This document shows positions 1 to 6,546 of a stretch of 12,688 nucleotides of DNA, piece after piece; within the stretch, counting starts at the first letter, position 1, and every line of letters begins with the position of its first letter. The DNA comes from an uncultured Porphyromonadaceae bacterium. GTDB taxonomy: Bacteria; Bacteroidota; Bacteroidia; Bacteroidales; Muribaculaceae. Under the pieces are notes generated by a model that made no database searches, was not told the origin of the DNA, and worked only from the letters and a program-made list of their open reading frames with translations. The translations under genes were made by a program, and so were the position numbers. The DNA is taken from the NCBI GenBank assembly GCA_900548705.1, contig URLF01000071.1:1-12688 (forward strand), given 5' to 3'.

Positions 1-194
1 ACGCCGACAAGAAAGCTGCCGCCGCCAAGGAGCGTCTTGCTGCCGAGCAGGCCAAGAACGCCGCCAAGGCTGAGGAAGTAGCCAAGAAGAAGGCTGAAAT
101 CGCTGCCGCCAAGGCCGCTGAGGAGGCTGCCAAGGCTGCTGCTGAGGCTCCCGCAGAGGAAGCTCCCGCTGCCGAAGAGGCTCCCGCCGAATAA
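1..194 (+). CDS. rpsP: 30S ribosomal protein S16, C-terminal tail (partial, 5' end outside window)
   Basis: Only the last 63 codons are present, in the frame starting at base 3 and ending in TAA at 192-194. They encode a low-complexity Ala/Lys/Glu tail that begins ADKKAAAAKERLAAEQAKNA and ends in acidic EAPAEEAPAAEEAPAE-type repeats. From family knowledge, S16 of Bacteroidales carries a long Ala/Glu/Lys-rich extension after the conserved core, a core that assembles early into the 30S subunit body. The core lies outside the window, so identity rests on composition, the Ala/Glu-rich ending and the strong terminator just downstream. The high GC and GCC/AAG codon use fit a highly expressed gene. 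Alternatives are another Ala-rich coiled-coil protein, such as a histone-like or TolA-like tail. Confidence 0.68.
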   Translation, partial: ADKKAAAAKERLAAEQAKNAAKAEEVAKKKAEIAAAKAAEEAAKAAAEAPAEEAPAAEEAPAE

Positions 195-231
195 TCTACT
201 CCGGCTGACAACTTGCTTAACAATTAACATT

Positions 232-272
232 CCCGGAGGGGCTCTGTCTGAGTGCTTCCGGGTTTGTTTTTT
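232..272 (+). terminator. Intrinsic terminator after rpsP
   Basis: The arms 232-239 (CCCGGAGG) and 255-262 (CTTCCGGG) pair over 8 bp with one G-T wobble. A small inner CTC/GAG stem (242-244 with 250-252) sits in the loop. The stem is followed by TTTGTTTTTT at 263-272. This is a classic rho-independent terminator for the upstream ribosomal protein gene. It ends only 22 nt before the start codon of the next gene. Confidence 0.88.
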
Positions 273-294
273 CCTCCTTTTAACAGGTGTTTTT

Positions 295-1260
295 ATGGGT
301 AACCCTTTGATTTCTGTCATCATCCCGAATTACAATTACGCCAGATACCTTCCGGAGCGTATAGAATCCGTGTTAGGACAGACATTCCAGGATTTCGAGG
401 TAATCATCCTTGACGATTGTTCGACCGACAATTCAAGGGAGGTGATAGAGAGGTATTCCTCGAATCCAAAAATAGCCAGGATAATATTCAACGAGAAAAA
501 TTCCGGTTCCCCATTCGTGCAATGGGACAAGGGGTTGACAGCTGCCCGTGGAAAGTACGCCTGGATTGCCGAGGCTGACGATTTGGCAGAGCCTACATTC
601 CTTGAGCGCCTTGTCAAAGCCATAAATGCTGATTCGGATGTTGTCGTGGCATGTTCGCTCTCCTATATTATAGATGAGAATGGCGTAATCACCGACAAGA
701 CCGGATTTGACACATTTGATTCCGCGAGAAGCATAGAAGTTTACAATGGGGTGGATTACATCCGCCACAAGATGTTTGTGGGCAACGGAGTGTATAATGC
801 GTCCATGGCGTTGTTCAGCATTGAGGCTTGGCGCAATATGTCGTCACGTCGTTACCGGAAGATGAGATATTGTGGCGACTGGCTTTTTTGGGTTGAGCTC
901 ATGAGGCAGGGGAGCATCGCGGTAGTTAGGGAAAAACTCAATATGTTCAGGAAGCATGGCAGCAGCGTGTCGGATGAGGGGCTTGTCAATGTCAATTCGC
1001 TGATTGAGATTCTGACCATTCAGAATTTGCTTCTCGCGATTCCGGCAGTGAATAGCTTTGACCGCCGGTTTATGTTCAAATACAAGTATCTGCGAGACAA
1101 TGATGGAAAACTGTCTCCCCAGGAGTTAAGGAAAAGCGGCCTTAATCCGTCGTTATATCCGGTTTATTGGACATACAAGCATCTTTTCAGATGGACGCGC
1201 CGTCTGAGTAAGGATGACTCAAGTGTAAAACTGGTGGCCAAACAGACAATCAATTATTGA
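295..1260 (+). CDS. Family 2 (GT-A fold) glycosyltransferase
   Basis: This 321-residue protein probably transfers a sugar from a nucleotide-sugar donor at the cytoplasmic face of the inner membrane, for a surface polysaccharide or lipid-linked glycan. The GT2 hallmarks are visible: the start SVIIPNYNYARYLPERIESV (7-26), the nucleotide-binding DDCSTDNS (40-47), the metal-binding EADD (93-96), and GDWLFWVE (194-201), where the family has its catalytic-base region. No membrane segment is evident. The start at 295 leaves only six residues before the first beta strand, as expected. AGA/AGG arginine codons are frequent, unlike the translation genes downstream. Its 3' end overlaps the convergent gene at 1250-2251 by 11 bp. 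There is no clear promoter between the rpsP terminator and the start. Donor and acceptor cannot be told from sequence. Confidence 0.9.
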   Translation: MGNPLISVIIPNYNYARYLPERIESVLGQTFQDFEVIILDDCSTDNSREVIERYSSNPKIARIIFNEKNSGSPFVQWDKGLTAARGKYAWIAEADDLAEPTFLERLVKAINADSDVVVACSLSYIIDENGVITDKTGFDTFDSARSIEVYNGVDYIRHKMFVGNGVYNASMALFSIEAWRNMSSRRYRKMRYCGDWLFWVELMRQGSIAVVREKLNMFRKHGSSVSDEGLVNVNSLIEILTIQNLLLAIPAVNSFDRRFMFKYKYLRDNDGKLSPQELRKSGLNPSLYPVYWTYKHLFRWTRRLSKDDSSVKLVAKQTINY

Positions 1261-2251
1261 TTGAACGCATCTTTTGTCGCTGTTTTCTTATAAAGCTTGG
1301 CCAGCAATTTTTTATGCGCATATACTGAAGATAATTTGAAAGGCCTATCGAGAGAGGGGAGAACTGAGACAATTCGTCGAGAAGCTCATCCCTGAATTTA
1401 AGCAATCCGCTTTCCTCTTGATTCCCATGAAACAGCCCGGCCAGTCTTTTGAGGGCTAACACCGCCTGTCCTACAGTCTTGCGCAATGTTGTCACACGTT
1501 GACGGCGGGAGAAATAGGGGTATTTTCTGATGAATCGTATGCGTTTCAATTCGGCACTGAAATAGTCCCGTATTTTTTCCGGATTCCGTTCCGCATCAGA
1601 GGTGTAGCTTGCCGGATGATGGCAATAATGGTACAGCGGCGCGTCGATATGGACGGCCTGTCCGCCATTTCCTACCCATTCAAACATGACCGCGTGGTCT
1701 TCAAAACGGACCTTTTCGGGGAATTTGCGTGTGGACAGAAATTTTTTGTCGAAAATACGTATCCAGGGAGCGGAAGAGGAGCTGTCCATCAACACGTCAT
1801 ATGCCGCTTCCGCTTCGTTTTTCAGGATTATCTCACCGGTGTCCGGGAATTGACGCCGGGTAGAGCCGTCGGGGAATTCATTGATGAAATTGCAGGAAAC
1901 AATCCCGACTCCATATTGCTCTTTGACCTCCATCATGCGCTTATACATATCAGGCTCGACGTAATCGTCAGCGTCGACGAAAGTAACGCTTCCGGCTTTG
2001 GCTTCGGCGATTCCGATGTTGCGGGCTTCCGACACACCGATTTTCGGAGACACGATAAGTCTGATTTCCGGGTTTTCCGCCGCGAGTTGCCTGCATATTG
2101 ACAATGAATTGTCCGTGCTGCCGTTTTCCACCAGCAGGATTTCGATATTGAAAGGAGCGGTCTGGTTCACGACGGACTCCACGCATCGTTGTAATGTGGC
2201 TTCGGAATTATGGACGGGGATTATAACTGATAATACCGGGACAGGTTCCAT
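1250..2251 (-). CDS. Family 2 (GT-A fold) glycosyltransferase
   Basis: This 333-residue GT2 enzyme starts at 2251. The N-terminal GT-A domain shows LSVIIPVHNSEATLQRCVES (7-26), VENGSTDNS (41-49), GVSEARNIGI (72-81) and the metal-binding VDADD (92-96). FEDHAVMFEW (183-192) carries the acidic pair expected at the catalytic-base position. The C-terminal 120 residues are basic and rich in Arg/Lys, with no obvious transmembrane helix, which suggests peripheral membrane contact. It resembles WaaV/EpsJ-type sugar transferases that modify LPS or capsule; that closeness is inference. The gene is convergent with the glycosyltransferase at 295-1260 (11-bp overlap) and divergent from the one at 2342-3328, with which it shares a 90-bp promoter gap containing T13. 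The substrate is unknown. Confidence 0.9.
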   Translation of the reverse strand: MEPVPVLSVIIPVHNSEATLQRCVESVVNQTAPFNIEILLVENGSTDNSLSICRQLAAENPEIRLIVSPKIGVSEARNIGIAEAKAGSVTFVDADDYVEPDMYKRMMEVKEQYGVGIVSCNFINEFPDGSTRRQFPDTGEIILKNEAEAAYDVLMDSSSSAPWIRIFDKKFLSTRKFPEKVRFEDHAVMFEWVGNGGQAVHIDAPLYHYCHHPASYTSDAERNPEKIRDYFSAELKRIRFIRKYPYFSRRQRVTTLRKTVGQAVLALKRLAGLFHGNQEESGLLKFRDELLDELSQFSPLSIGLSNYLQYMRIKNCWPSFIRKQRQKMRSINN

Positions 2252-2341
2252 ACGGGGCTTATTGTGTATAACGACTGCAAAGTTCTTTTTTTTTTTTTAA
2301 TTTTGCAAATATATTACGCCATACCGAATCCCCATCCAGTT
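2252..2341. promoter_or_regulatory. Divergent glycosyltransferase promoter region with a T13 tract
   Basis: The gap separates two divergent glycosyltransferase genes. On the minus strand TTTG (2309-2306) is followed after 20 nt by GAACTTTG (2285-2278), close to the Bacteroidetes consensus TTTG-N19-21-TAnnTTTG. On the plus strand a perfect -7 element TAATTTTG lies at 2298-2305, with a weak -33 match (ACTG, 2274-2277) 20 nt upstream. The homopolymer T13 (2286-2298) lies inside both spacers. Predicted 5' leaders are about 20 and 30 nt. Confidence 0.5.
2286..2298. repeat. Homopolymeric T tract (13 T)
   Basis: Thirteen consecutive T residues lie between the divergent glycosyltransferases. The last T is also the first base of the plus-strand -7 element TAATTTTG. 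Tracts of this length are prone to slipped-strand length change, and the position would alter promoter spacing in both directions. It is the longest T run noticed in the window. Confidence 0.95.
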
Positions 2342-3328
2342 ATGAGAATTTCTATTATTATTCCCATATATAATATTGAGCGATATATCGTAAGGTGTCT
2401 TGACTCTGTGGTTTCACAAGGTTGGGAAACTACAGAGTGTGAGTGTATAATTGTGGATGATGCGGGGAAGGACAAAAGTCTGGAAATCGCCGAACGATAT
2501 GTCAGGGATTATCATGGCCCGGTCTGTTTCAGAATCGAAAGGCATCGTGTTAATACTGGGCTGTCGGCAGCGCGTAACACAGGGCTGGACAATGCCTCGG
2601 GTGACTATGTGTTCTTCCTGGACGGAGATGATGAAATTGCGCCCGGAGGGATAAATCGGCTTGTGGCTCTTGCCAAAAAATATCCCGGAGTGGACATCGT
2701 GCAGGGCAATATCGAAATTCCGCATGAGAAATATCAGACCCTGGAGCTGTCGCAGTATTGCGATATAGAATATACTGATGACCGGGAATGGTTGAGACGC
2801 AATATGTTTCATAATCTTCCGGTGACGGCGTGGAACAAGCTTACCCGGCTTGGTTTTATCAAGGAGAACGGCTTGAGATTCAAAGAGGGGATAATCCACG
2901 AAGACAATCACTGGATGTTGCAGATGTATAGGGATATACGCTCGATGGCGTTTTGTTATACACCTACCTACATCTATCATCTCAATAGTGATTCAATCAT
3001 GGAGAATCGATATAAAGACCGAAGCTACATATCTTTGCTTGAGATATATTCCGAGTTCCTCCCGTCTATAGACAGGCCGGATGAGCAAGGGAAGGCTGTG
3101 TCGGAAATGGCGAGGTTGTATATGCATATGGAACGGCTTGAGAATCCTGACAAGTTCAGGAAGCGGTATGTGGAGGTGTTCTCTCAGCTTTTGACTCTCA
3201 AAAATCTCAATTGGTATACCCGGCGTGCGTGTCATTACGCTATTGACAGGTCAAAAATGACAAAACGTTGGTCGCGAATTTTTTGCCGTCCGCTTTATCG
3301 TTTGCTTAAAGAGTGCGACCGTCTGTGA
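2342..3328 (+). CDS. Family 2 (GT-A fold) glycosyltransferase
   Basis: This is a 328-residue GT2 enzyme from the ATG at 2342. The reading frame is open upstream to a GTG at 2264, but that extension is translated poly-T (FFF) plus unrelated residues. MRISIIIPIYNIERYIVRCL at the 2342 start is the normal beginning of the fold. Further motifs are IIVDDAGKDKS (36-46), NTGLSAARNTGL (71-82), the metal-binding LDGDD (93-97) and HEDNHW (186-191) at the catalytic-base region. IYHLNSDSIM (211-220) matches the YxxxxxSIM segment common in capsule and LPS glycosyltransferases. No transmembrane helix is evident. It is convergent with the gene at 3334-4233, with only 5 bp between stop codons and no terminator. 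Codon use is A/T-richer than in the housekeeping genes. The substrate is unknown. Confidence 0.9.
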   Translation: MRISIIIPIYNIERYIVRCLDSVVSQGWETTECECIIVDDAGKDKSLEIAERYVRDYHGPVCFRIERHRVNTGLSAARNTGLDNASGDYVFFLDGDDEIAPGGINRLVALAKKYPGVDIVQGNIEIPHEKYQTLELSQYCDIEYTDDREWLRRNMFHNLPVTAWNKLTRLGFIKENGLRFKEGIIHEDNHWMLQMYRDIRSMAFCYTPTYIYHLNSDSIMENRYKDRSYISLLEIYSEFLPSIDRPDEQGKAVSEMARLYMHMERLENPDKFRKRYVEVFSQLLTLKNLNWYTRRACHYAIDRSKMTKRWSRIFCRPLYRLLKECDRL

Positions 3329-3333
3329 TTGTG

Positions 3334-4233
3334 TCAACAATCCTTTTTGAAGGCCTTGTGGGTCAGATAATGCCAATACAGGGTCGCTGATCGTTTCAAG
3401 CGGATTCCGGTGATGGCGTCGCGTGTGGCGTATATGCGTATGAGCTTCTTAAGCAGGGATTTTGGTGCGGAAGTCCTGATTTTTCGGAACACATACCTAT
3501 ACATCGCTTTGTCTTTGATTTCTTGTAGATTTGAAGGAAAACAATCAACAGCCAAAGGGGGTAGATTCTTCCATTTTGCAAAGAAAACCTCCTCTGAAAT
3601 CTCAAGCCAGCGTTGATCATATTTCCCGCTTGACAAATGGAGAAGCCGGATGTCGTAGTTGACATAATTAGTGTAATGCCTGGAAATCTCGACAGAGAAA
3701 TCAATGTCGTAACAATGGAATCCGGTAAGTACCTTCTCGTCGAACGGAAATTTGGCCCATACCTCTCTTCGCACCGCCATAGCCACGCCGTCAAGGGATA
3801 TCACAGGCATAAAACCTCCGGGATGTCCTGCGGGCAATATGTATGCCTGCGTTTGTCCGTTTTCAATATGGCGGTAATTGCAGCGATGATATTCCTCAGG
3901 CACATTCCACCATGCGTAAGGCCCGGGAAGCCAGAGGGTACTGCCCGCAAACCCGATGACACCACATGACTGTTCTTCAAGTTTGGAGGTCAACACGGCT
4001 CCCCAGTTCTCGGTCTCAAAGAGGACATCTTCATGGATGAACAGCAAGTAGGGGGCTTCACTCGCTTGGGCTCCCTCGTTGTAGACCTGCGATATCGGGC
4101 GGTTATTGTGGCGGTTGTCAATGACATGCACCTCCAGAGGCAATCCGGCAGTCTTTGTGAGGTTGTCGATTGTCTTGGACGCCAGATCGGGGTTTATGCT
4201 GCAAATTATAACTGATATAAGGGAACGGGACAT
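3334..4233 (-). CDS. Glycosyltransferase of the StrF-like family (Glyco_tranf_2_5 type)
   Basis: This is a 299-residue protein when started at the ATG at 4233. The frame is open to 4353, but the extra 40 residues look non-coding and would cover the -7 promoter element at 4255-4248. It begins MSRSLISVIICSINPDLASK and has VIDN (37-40), a long stretch ending LLFIHEDVLF (63-72) with HED where GT-A enzymes carry the metal-binding acidic motif, a LDGVAMAVRREVW segment (148-159), and GFHCYDIDFSVE (171-182). These features fit the small GT-A-like family named after streptomycin biosynthesis StrF, which is usually found in surface polysaccharide clusters. It has no membrane segment. It is the most divergent of the four glycosyltransferases here. 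Donor, acceptor and even activity are unproven. Confidence 0.82.
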   Translation of the reverse strand: MSRSLISVIICSINPDLASKTIDNLTKTAGLPLEVHVIDNRHNNRPISQVYNEGAQASEAPYLLFIHEDVLFETENWGAVLTSKLEEQSCGVIGFAGSTLWLPGPYAWWNVPEEYHRCNYRHIENGQTQAYILPAGHPGGFMPVISLDGVAMAVRREVWAKFPFDEKVLTGFHCYDIDFSVEISRHYTNYVNYDIRLLHLSSGKYDQRWLEISEEVFFAKWKNLPPLAVDCFPSNLQEIKDKAMYRYVFRKIRTSAPKSLLKKLIRIYATRDAITGIRLKRSATLYWHYLTHKAFKKDC

Positions 4234-4435
4234 ACGTAATTTTTTTGCAAAATTACAAATTTTCAGGACAAATATTCCAATGGAGCAATGGGTGGCAGGA
4301 TTTTTTGGCTGTAAATTCGTCTGACGCGCCATTGATACGGCAAGTACCTGCAATTATTTATCTCGAAAACGAGCAATAATCAAAAAAAAATGTTAACTTT
4401 GTCACGATTTTTGCGCCTTAACCCCCTGATATCCC

Positions 4436-4468
4436 CCTCCCTTGTTGTTTTTGAGGAGAATCGGGAGG
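4436..4468 (+). promoter_or_regulatory. Upstream stem-loop in thrS leader
   Basis: CCTCCC (4436-4441) can pair with GGGAGG (4463-4468) around a 21-nt loop that begins TTGTTG. Weaker alternatives pair CTCC or CCTC with the GAGGAG at 4453-4458. In E. coli the thrS operator has a second, upstream stem-loop contacting the other ThrRS subunit, and this could play that role. The large loop and alternative folds make the call uncertain. Confidence 0.3.
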
Positions 4469-4498
4469 CGTCCGGGCGCAGATGTTATTGTTGTTTGG

Positions 4499-4519
4499 TT
4501 GCCACGTTGTTGGTGGCAA
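4499..4519 (+). promoter_or_regulatory. Anticodon-arm-like hairpin in thrS leader (candidate ThrRS operator)
   Basis: TTGCCAC (4499-4505) pairs perfectly with GTGGCAA (4513-4519), closing a 7-nt loop GUUGUUG (4506-4512). Numbered as tRNA positions 32-38, the loop has U33 followed by U34-G35-U36, the anticodon of tRNA-Thr(UGU). The hairpin lies 26-46 nt upstream of the thrS ATG. E. coli thrS is translationally autoregulated by ThrRS binding a leader hairpin that mimics the tRNA-Thr anticodon arm at a similar place. The same role here is inference; the loop is GTT-repetitive, so chance is possible. Confidence 0.45.
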
Positions 4520-4544
4520 TTGCTTGATAAACAAAGATATAATA

Positions 4545-6476
4545 ATGATTAACATTACGTTTCCCGATAATTCGGTAAAACAGTACGAAGCTGGGGTTAC
4601 ACCCCTCGAAATTGCTCGTAGCCTTTCGCCGCAGCTCGCGCGCGAAGTGCTGGCCGCATCTGTAAATGATCAGGAATGGGATCTGAGCCGTCCGGTCAAT
4701 GAAGATGCCACTGTAAAACTCTTCAAATGGGATGATCCTGAAGGCAAGCACGCTTTCTGGCATTCTTCCGCCCACCTCCTCGCCGAAGCGCTCCAGGAAC
4801 TTTATCCCGGGGTGAAATTCGGTATCGGCCCGGCAATCGAGAATGGCTTCTATTACGACATAGACCCCAACGGTCACAACATCACCGCGGCGGATTTTCC
4901 CGCGATTGAGGCCAAGATGCTCGAACTCGCCCGTCGCGACGAACAGATTGTCAGGGCAGACATCTCCAAGGCTGATGCCCTGAAGATGTTCGGCGACCGC
5001 AACGAGGAATACAAGTGCGAGCTTATCTCCGAGCTGGAGGATGGTTCCATCACAACCTATACCCAGGGAAGTTTCACCGATCTTTGCCGCGGCCCGCATC
5101 TTCCCTCTACCGGCGTCATCAAGGCTTGCAAAGTGATGTCGCTTGCCGGTGCTTACTGGCGTGGCGACGAGAAGCGTAACCAGCTTGTCCGCGTCTATGG
5201 CATCACATTCCCCAAGAAGAAGATGCTTGACGAGTATCTCGTTCTCCTGGAGGAGGCCAAGAAGCGCGACCACCGCAAGCTCGGCAAGGAGATGGAGCTG
5301 TTTGCATTCTCGACAAATGTCGGCGCGGGTCTTCCTCTCTGGCTTCCCAAGGGAGCGGCGTTGCGTGACCGCCTTGAGCAGTTCCTGCGCAAGATTCAGA
5401 AGAAATATGGTTACCTCCAGGTAATCACTCCCCATATCGGTAACAAGCAGCTGTATGTGACCTCCGGCCACTATGCCAAGTATGGCAAGGATTCATTCCA
5501 GCCCATCCACACCCCGCAGGAAGGGGAGGAGTACATGCTCAAGCCGATGAACTGCCCTCACCACTGCGAGATTTTCAAGACCTCGCCGCGTTCATACCGT
5601 GAGCTGCCCCTCCGACTCGCAGAGTTCGGAACTGTGTACCGTTATGAGCAGACCGGTGAGCTCCACGGCCTTACCCGTGTGCGCGGATTCACCCAGGATG
5701 ACGCCCATATCTTCTGTGCTCCCGAGCAAATCAAGGATGAGTTCCTCAAAGTGATGGATATCATCCTGTATATCTTCAATGCTCTCAAGTTTGACAACTA
5801 CGAGGCGCAGATTTCTCTTCGTGATCCCAAGAACAAAGAGAAATATATCGGTTCCGACGAGAACTGGCATCTCGCCGAGCAGGCTATCATCGAGGCCTGT
5901 GAGGAGAAGGGCCTCAAGGCCCGCAAGGAACTCGGGGAAGCCGCGTTCTATGGCCCGAAACTCGACTTTATGGTAAAGGATGCCATCGGCCGCCGCTGGC
6001 AGCTCGGAACCATCCAGGTTGACTACAACCTGCCGGAGCGTTTCCAGCTTGAATATACCGGCGCGGACAACCAGAAACATCGTCCGGTGATGATTCACCG
6101 CGCACCCTTCGGCTCACTTGAGCGTTTCGTGGCAGTGTTGTTGGAGCATACCGCCGGGAAGTTCCCCCTCTGGCTTTCTCCCGAGCAGGCCATCATCCTG
6201 CCGATTTCGGAGAAGTTCAACGACTACGCGTATGAGGTGGCCCGTCAGCTCAACGAACTTGATGTCCGCGTGACCGTGGATGACCGCAATGAGAAAATCG
6301 GTCGCAAGATTCGTGACAATGAGCTTAAGCGTATTCCTTATATGCTTGTTGTCGGAGAGAAAGAGGCTGAAAACGGCGAAGTGGCCGTCCGCAAGCAGGG
6401 TGAGGGTGACAAGGGGACAATGAAGGTCGCCGAGTTTGCCGAAGAAATCAACCGTCTTGTGAAGGAACTCCAGTAA
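4545..6476 (+). CDS. thrS: Threonyl-tRNA synthetase
   Basis: Class II synthetase, 643 residues (E. coli 642), that charges tRNA-Thr with threonine in the cytoplasm and edits Ser-tRNA-Thr. The domains in order are an N-terminal TGS domain (about 1-60), an editing domain with H73xxxH77 and C181/H185 (CRGPHLPSTG), the catalytic core, and a C-terminal anticodon-binding domain from about residue 545. The three zinc ligands that select threonine are C337 (MNCPHH), H388 (DDAHIF) and H518 (IHRAPFGS). Motif 2 starts at R366 (RYEQTGELHG), and motif 3 includes HRAPFGSLERF. The frame is open upstream to an ATG at 4482, but MINITFPDNSVKQYEAG at 4545 is the standard TGS start, and the hairpin at 4499-4519 would otherwise be coding. 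It heads the thrS-infC-rpmI-rplT cluster, with CGT/CGC-dominated arginine codons and high GC. Confidence 0.98.
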   Translation: MINITFPDNSVKQYEAGVTPLEIARSLSPQLAREVLAASVNDQEWDLSRPVNEDATVKLFKWDDPEGKHAFWHSSAHLLAEALQELYPGVKFGIGPAIENGFYYDIDPNGHNITAADFPAIEAKMLELARRDEQIVRADISKADALKMFGDRNEEYKCELISELEDGSITTYTQGSFTDLCRGPHLPSTGVIKACKVMSLAGAYWRGDEKRNQLVRVYGITFPKKKMLDEYLVLLEEAKKRDHRKLGKEMELFAFSTNVGAGLPLWLPKGAALRDRLEQFLRKIQKKYGYLQVITPHIGNKQLYVTSGHYAKYGKDSFQPIHTPQEGEEYMLKPMNCPHHCEIFKTSPRSYRELPLRLAEFGTVYRYEQTGELHGLTRVRGFTQDDAHIFCAPEQIKDEFLKVMDIILYIFNALKFDNYEAQISLRDPKNKEKYIGSDENWHLAEQAIIEACEEKGLKARKELGEAAFYGPKLDFMVKDAIGRRWQLGTIQVDYNLPERFQLEYTGADNQKHRPVMIHRAPFGSLERFVAVLLEHTAGKFPLWLSPEQAIILPISEKFNDYAYEVARQLNELDVRVTVDDRNEKIGRKIRDNELKRIPYMLVVGEKEAENGEVAVRKQGEGDKGTMKVAEFAEEINRLVKELQ

Positions 6477-6481
6477 TCCGT

Positions 6482-6520
6482 AGGTCAAGCGAACAGAATC
6501 CGAGTAACGGATGTTCACCT
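6482..6520 (+). promoter_or_regulatory. Bulged hairpin in the thrS-infC spacer
   Basis: The contiguous strand 6508-6520 (CGGATGTTCACCT) can pair with three blocks on the 5' side: ATCCG (6498-6502), GAAC (6491-6494) and AGGT (6482-6485). That gives 13 pairs interrupted by two one-sided bulges, CAAGC and AGA, with the loop AGTAA. There is no U tract, so it is not an intrinsic terminator. It lies 27 nt before the infC start and could affect infC translation or processing of the transcript. The function is unknown. Confidence 0.35.
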
Positions 6521-6546
6521 AAGAAAGAATTACCAACCAATACTGA

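Larger units (their letters stand above)
4234..4544. promoter_or_regulatory. Divergent control region between StrF-like glycosyltransferase and thrS
   Basis: This 311-base stretch has no gene. For the minus-strand glycosyltransferase, a perfect -7 element TAATTTTG lies at 4255-4248, with ATTG 22 nt upstream (4281-4278) as a slightly long-spaced -33. The predicted leader is very short. For thrS, a perfect -7 element TAACTTTG lies at 4394-4401. No TTTG is at the -33 position; the bases there are CGAGC. The predicted thrS leader is about 135-140 nt and contains the hairpins listed separately. A small CTCG/CGAG hairpin with flanking ATTATT/AATAAT arms lies at 4353-4380, just before an A9 run. It points the wrong way to be a terminator of either gene. 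Confidence 0.6.

Noticed and set aside
2264..2341. GTG start extending the third glycosyltransferase through the T13 tract, which would make the tract a coding phase switch
   Set aside because: The extension is translated poly-T and spacer sequence, and the ATG at 2342 begins exactly at the first beta strand. The promoter-spacer reading is better supported.
4234..4353. 40-residue N-terminal extension of the StrF-like glycosyltransferase
   Set aside because: It covers a perfect -7 promoter element and shows no family similarity; the fold starts at the ATG at 4233.
4353..4380. Hairpin next to A9 upstream of thrS as a terminator
   Set aside because: It would only have a U tract if read so that the stem comes after the run, and it lies between two divergent promoters, so no transcript should end there.
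4482..4544. Earlier in-frame thrS start adding 21 residues
   Set aside because: The TGS domain begins immediately at 4545 and the resulting length matches E. coli; the extension also reads through the leader hairpin.
4400..4544. T-box riboswitch controlling thrS
   Set aside because: The leader is too short, with no T-box consensus or terminator; T-boxes are essentially a Gram-positive feature.
4485..5471. Long open frame on the minus strand opposite thrS (328 codons), and similar ones opposite infC and the GT genes
   Set aside because: They lie wholly opposite clear conserved genes, have no recognisable domain, and reflect codon bias of the GC-rich coding strand.
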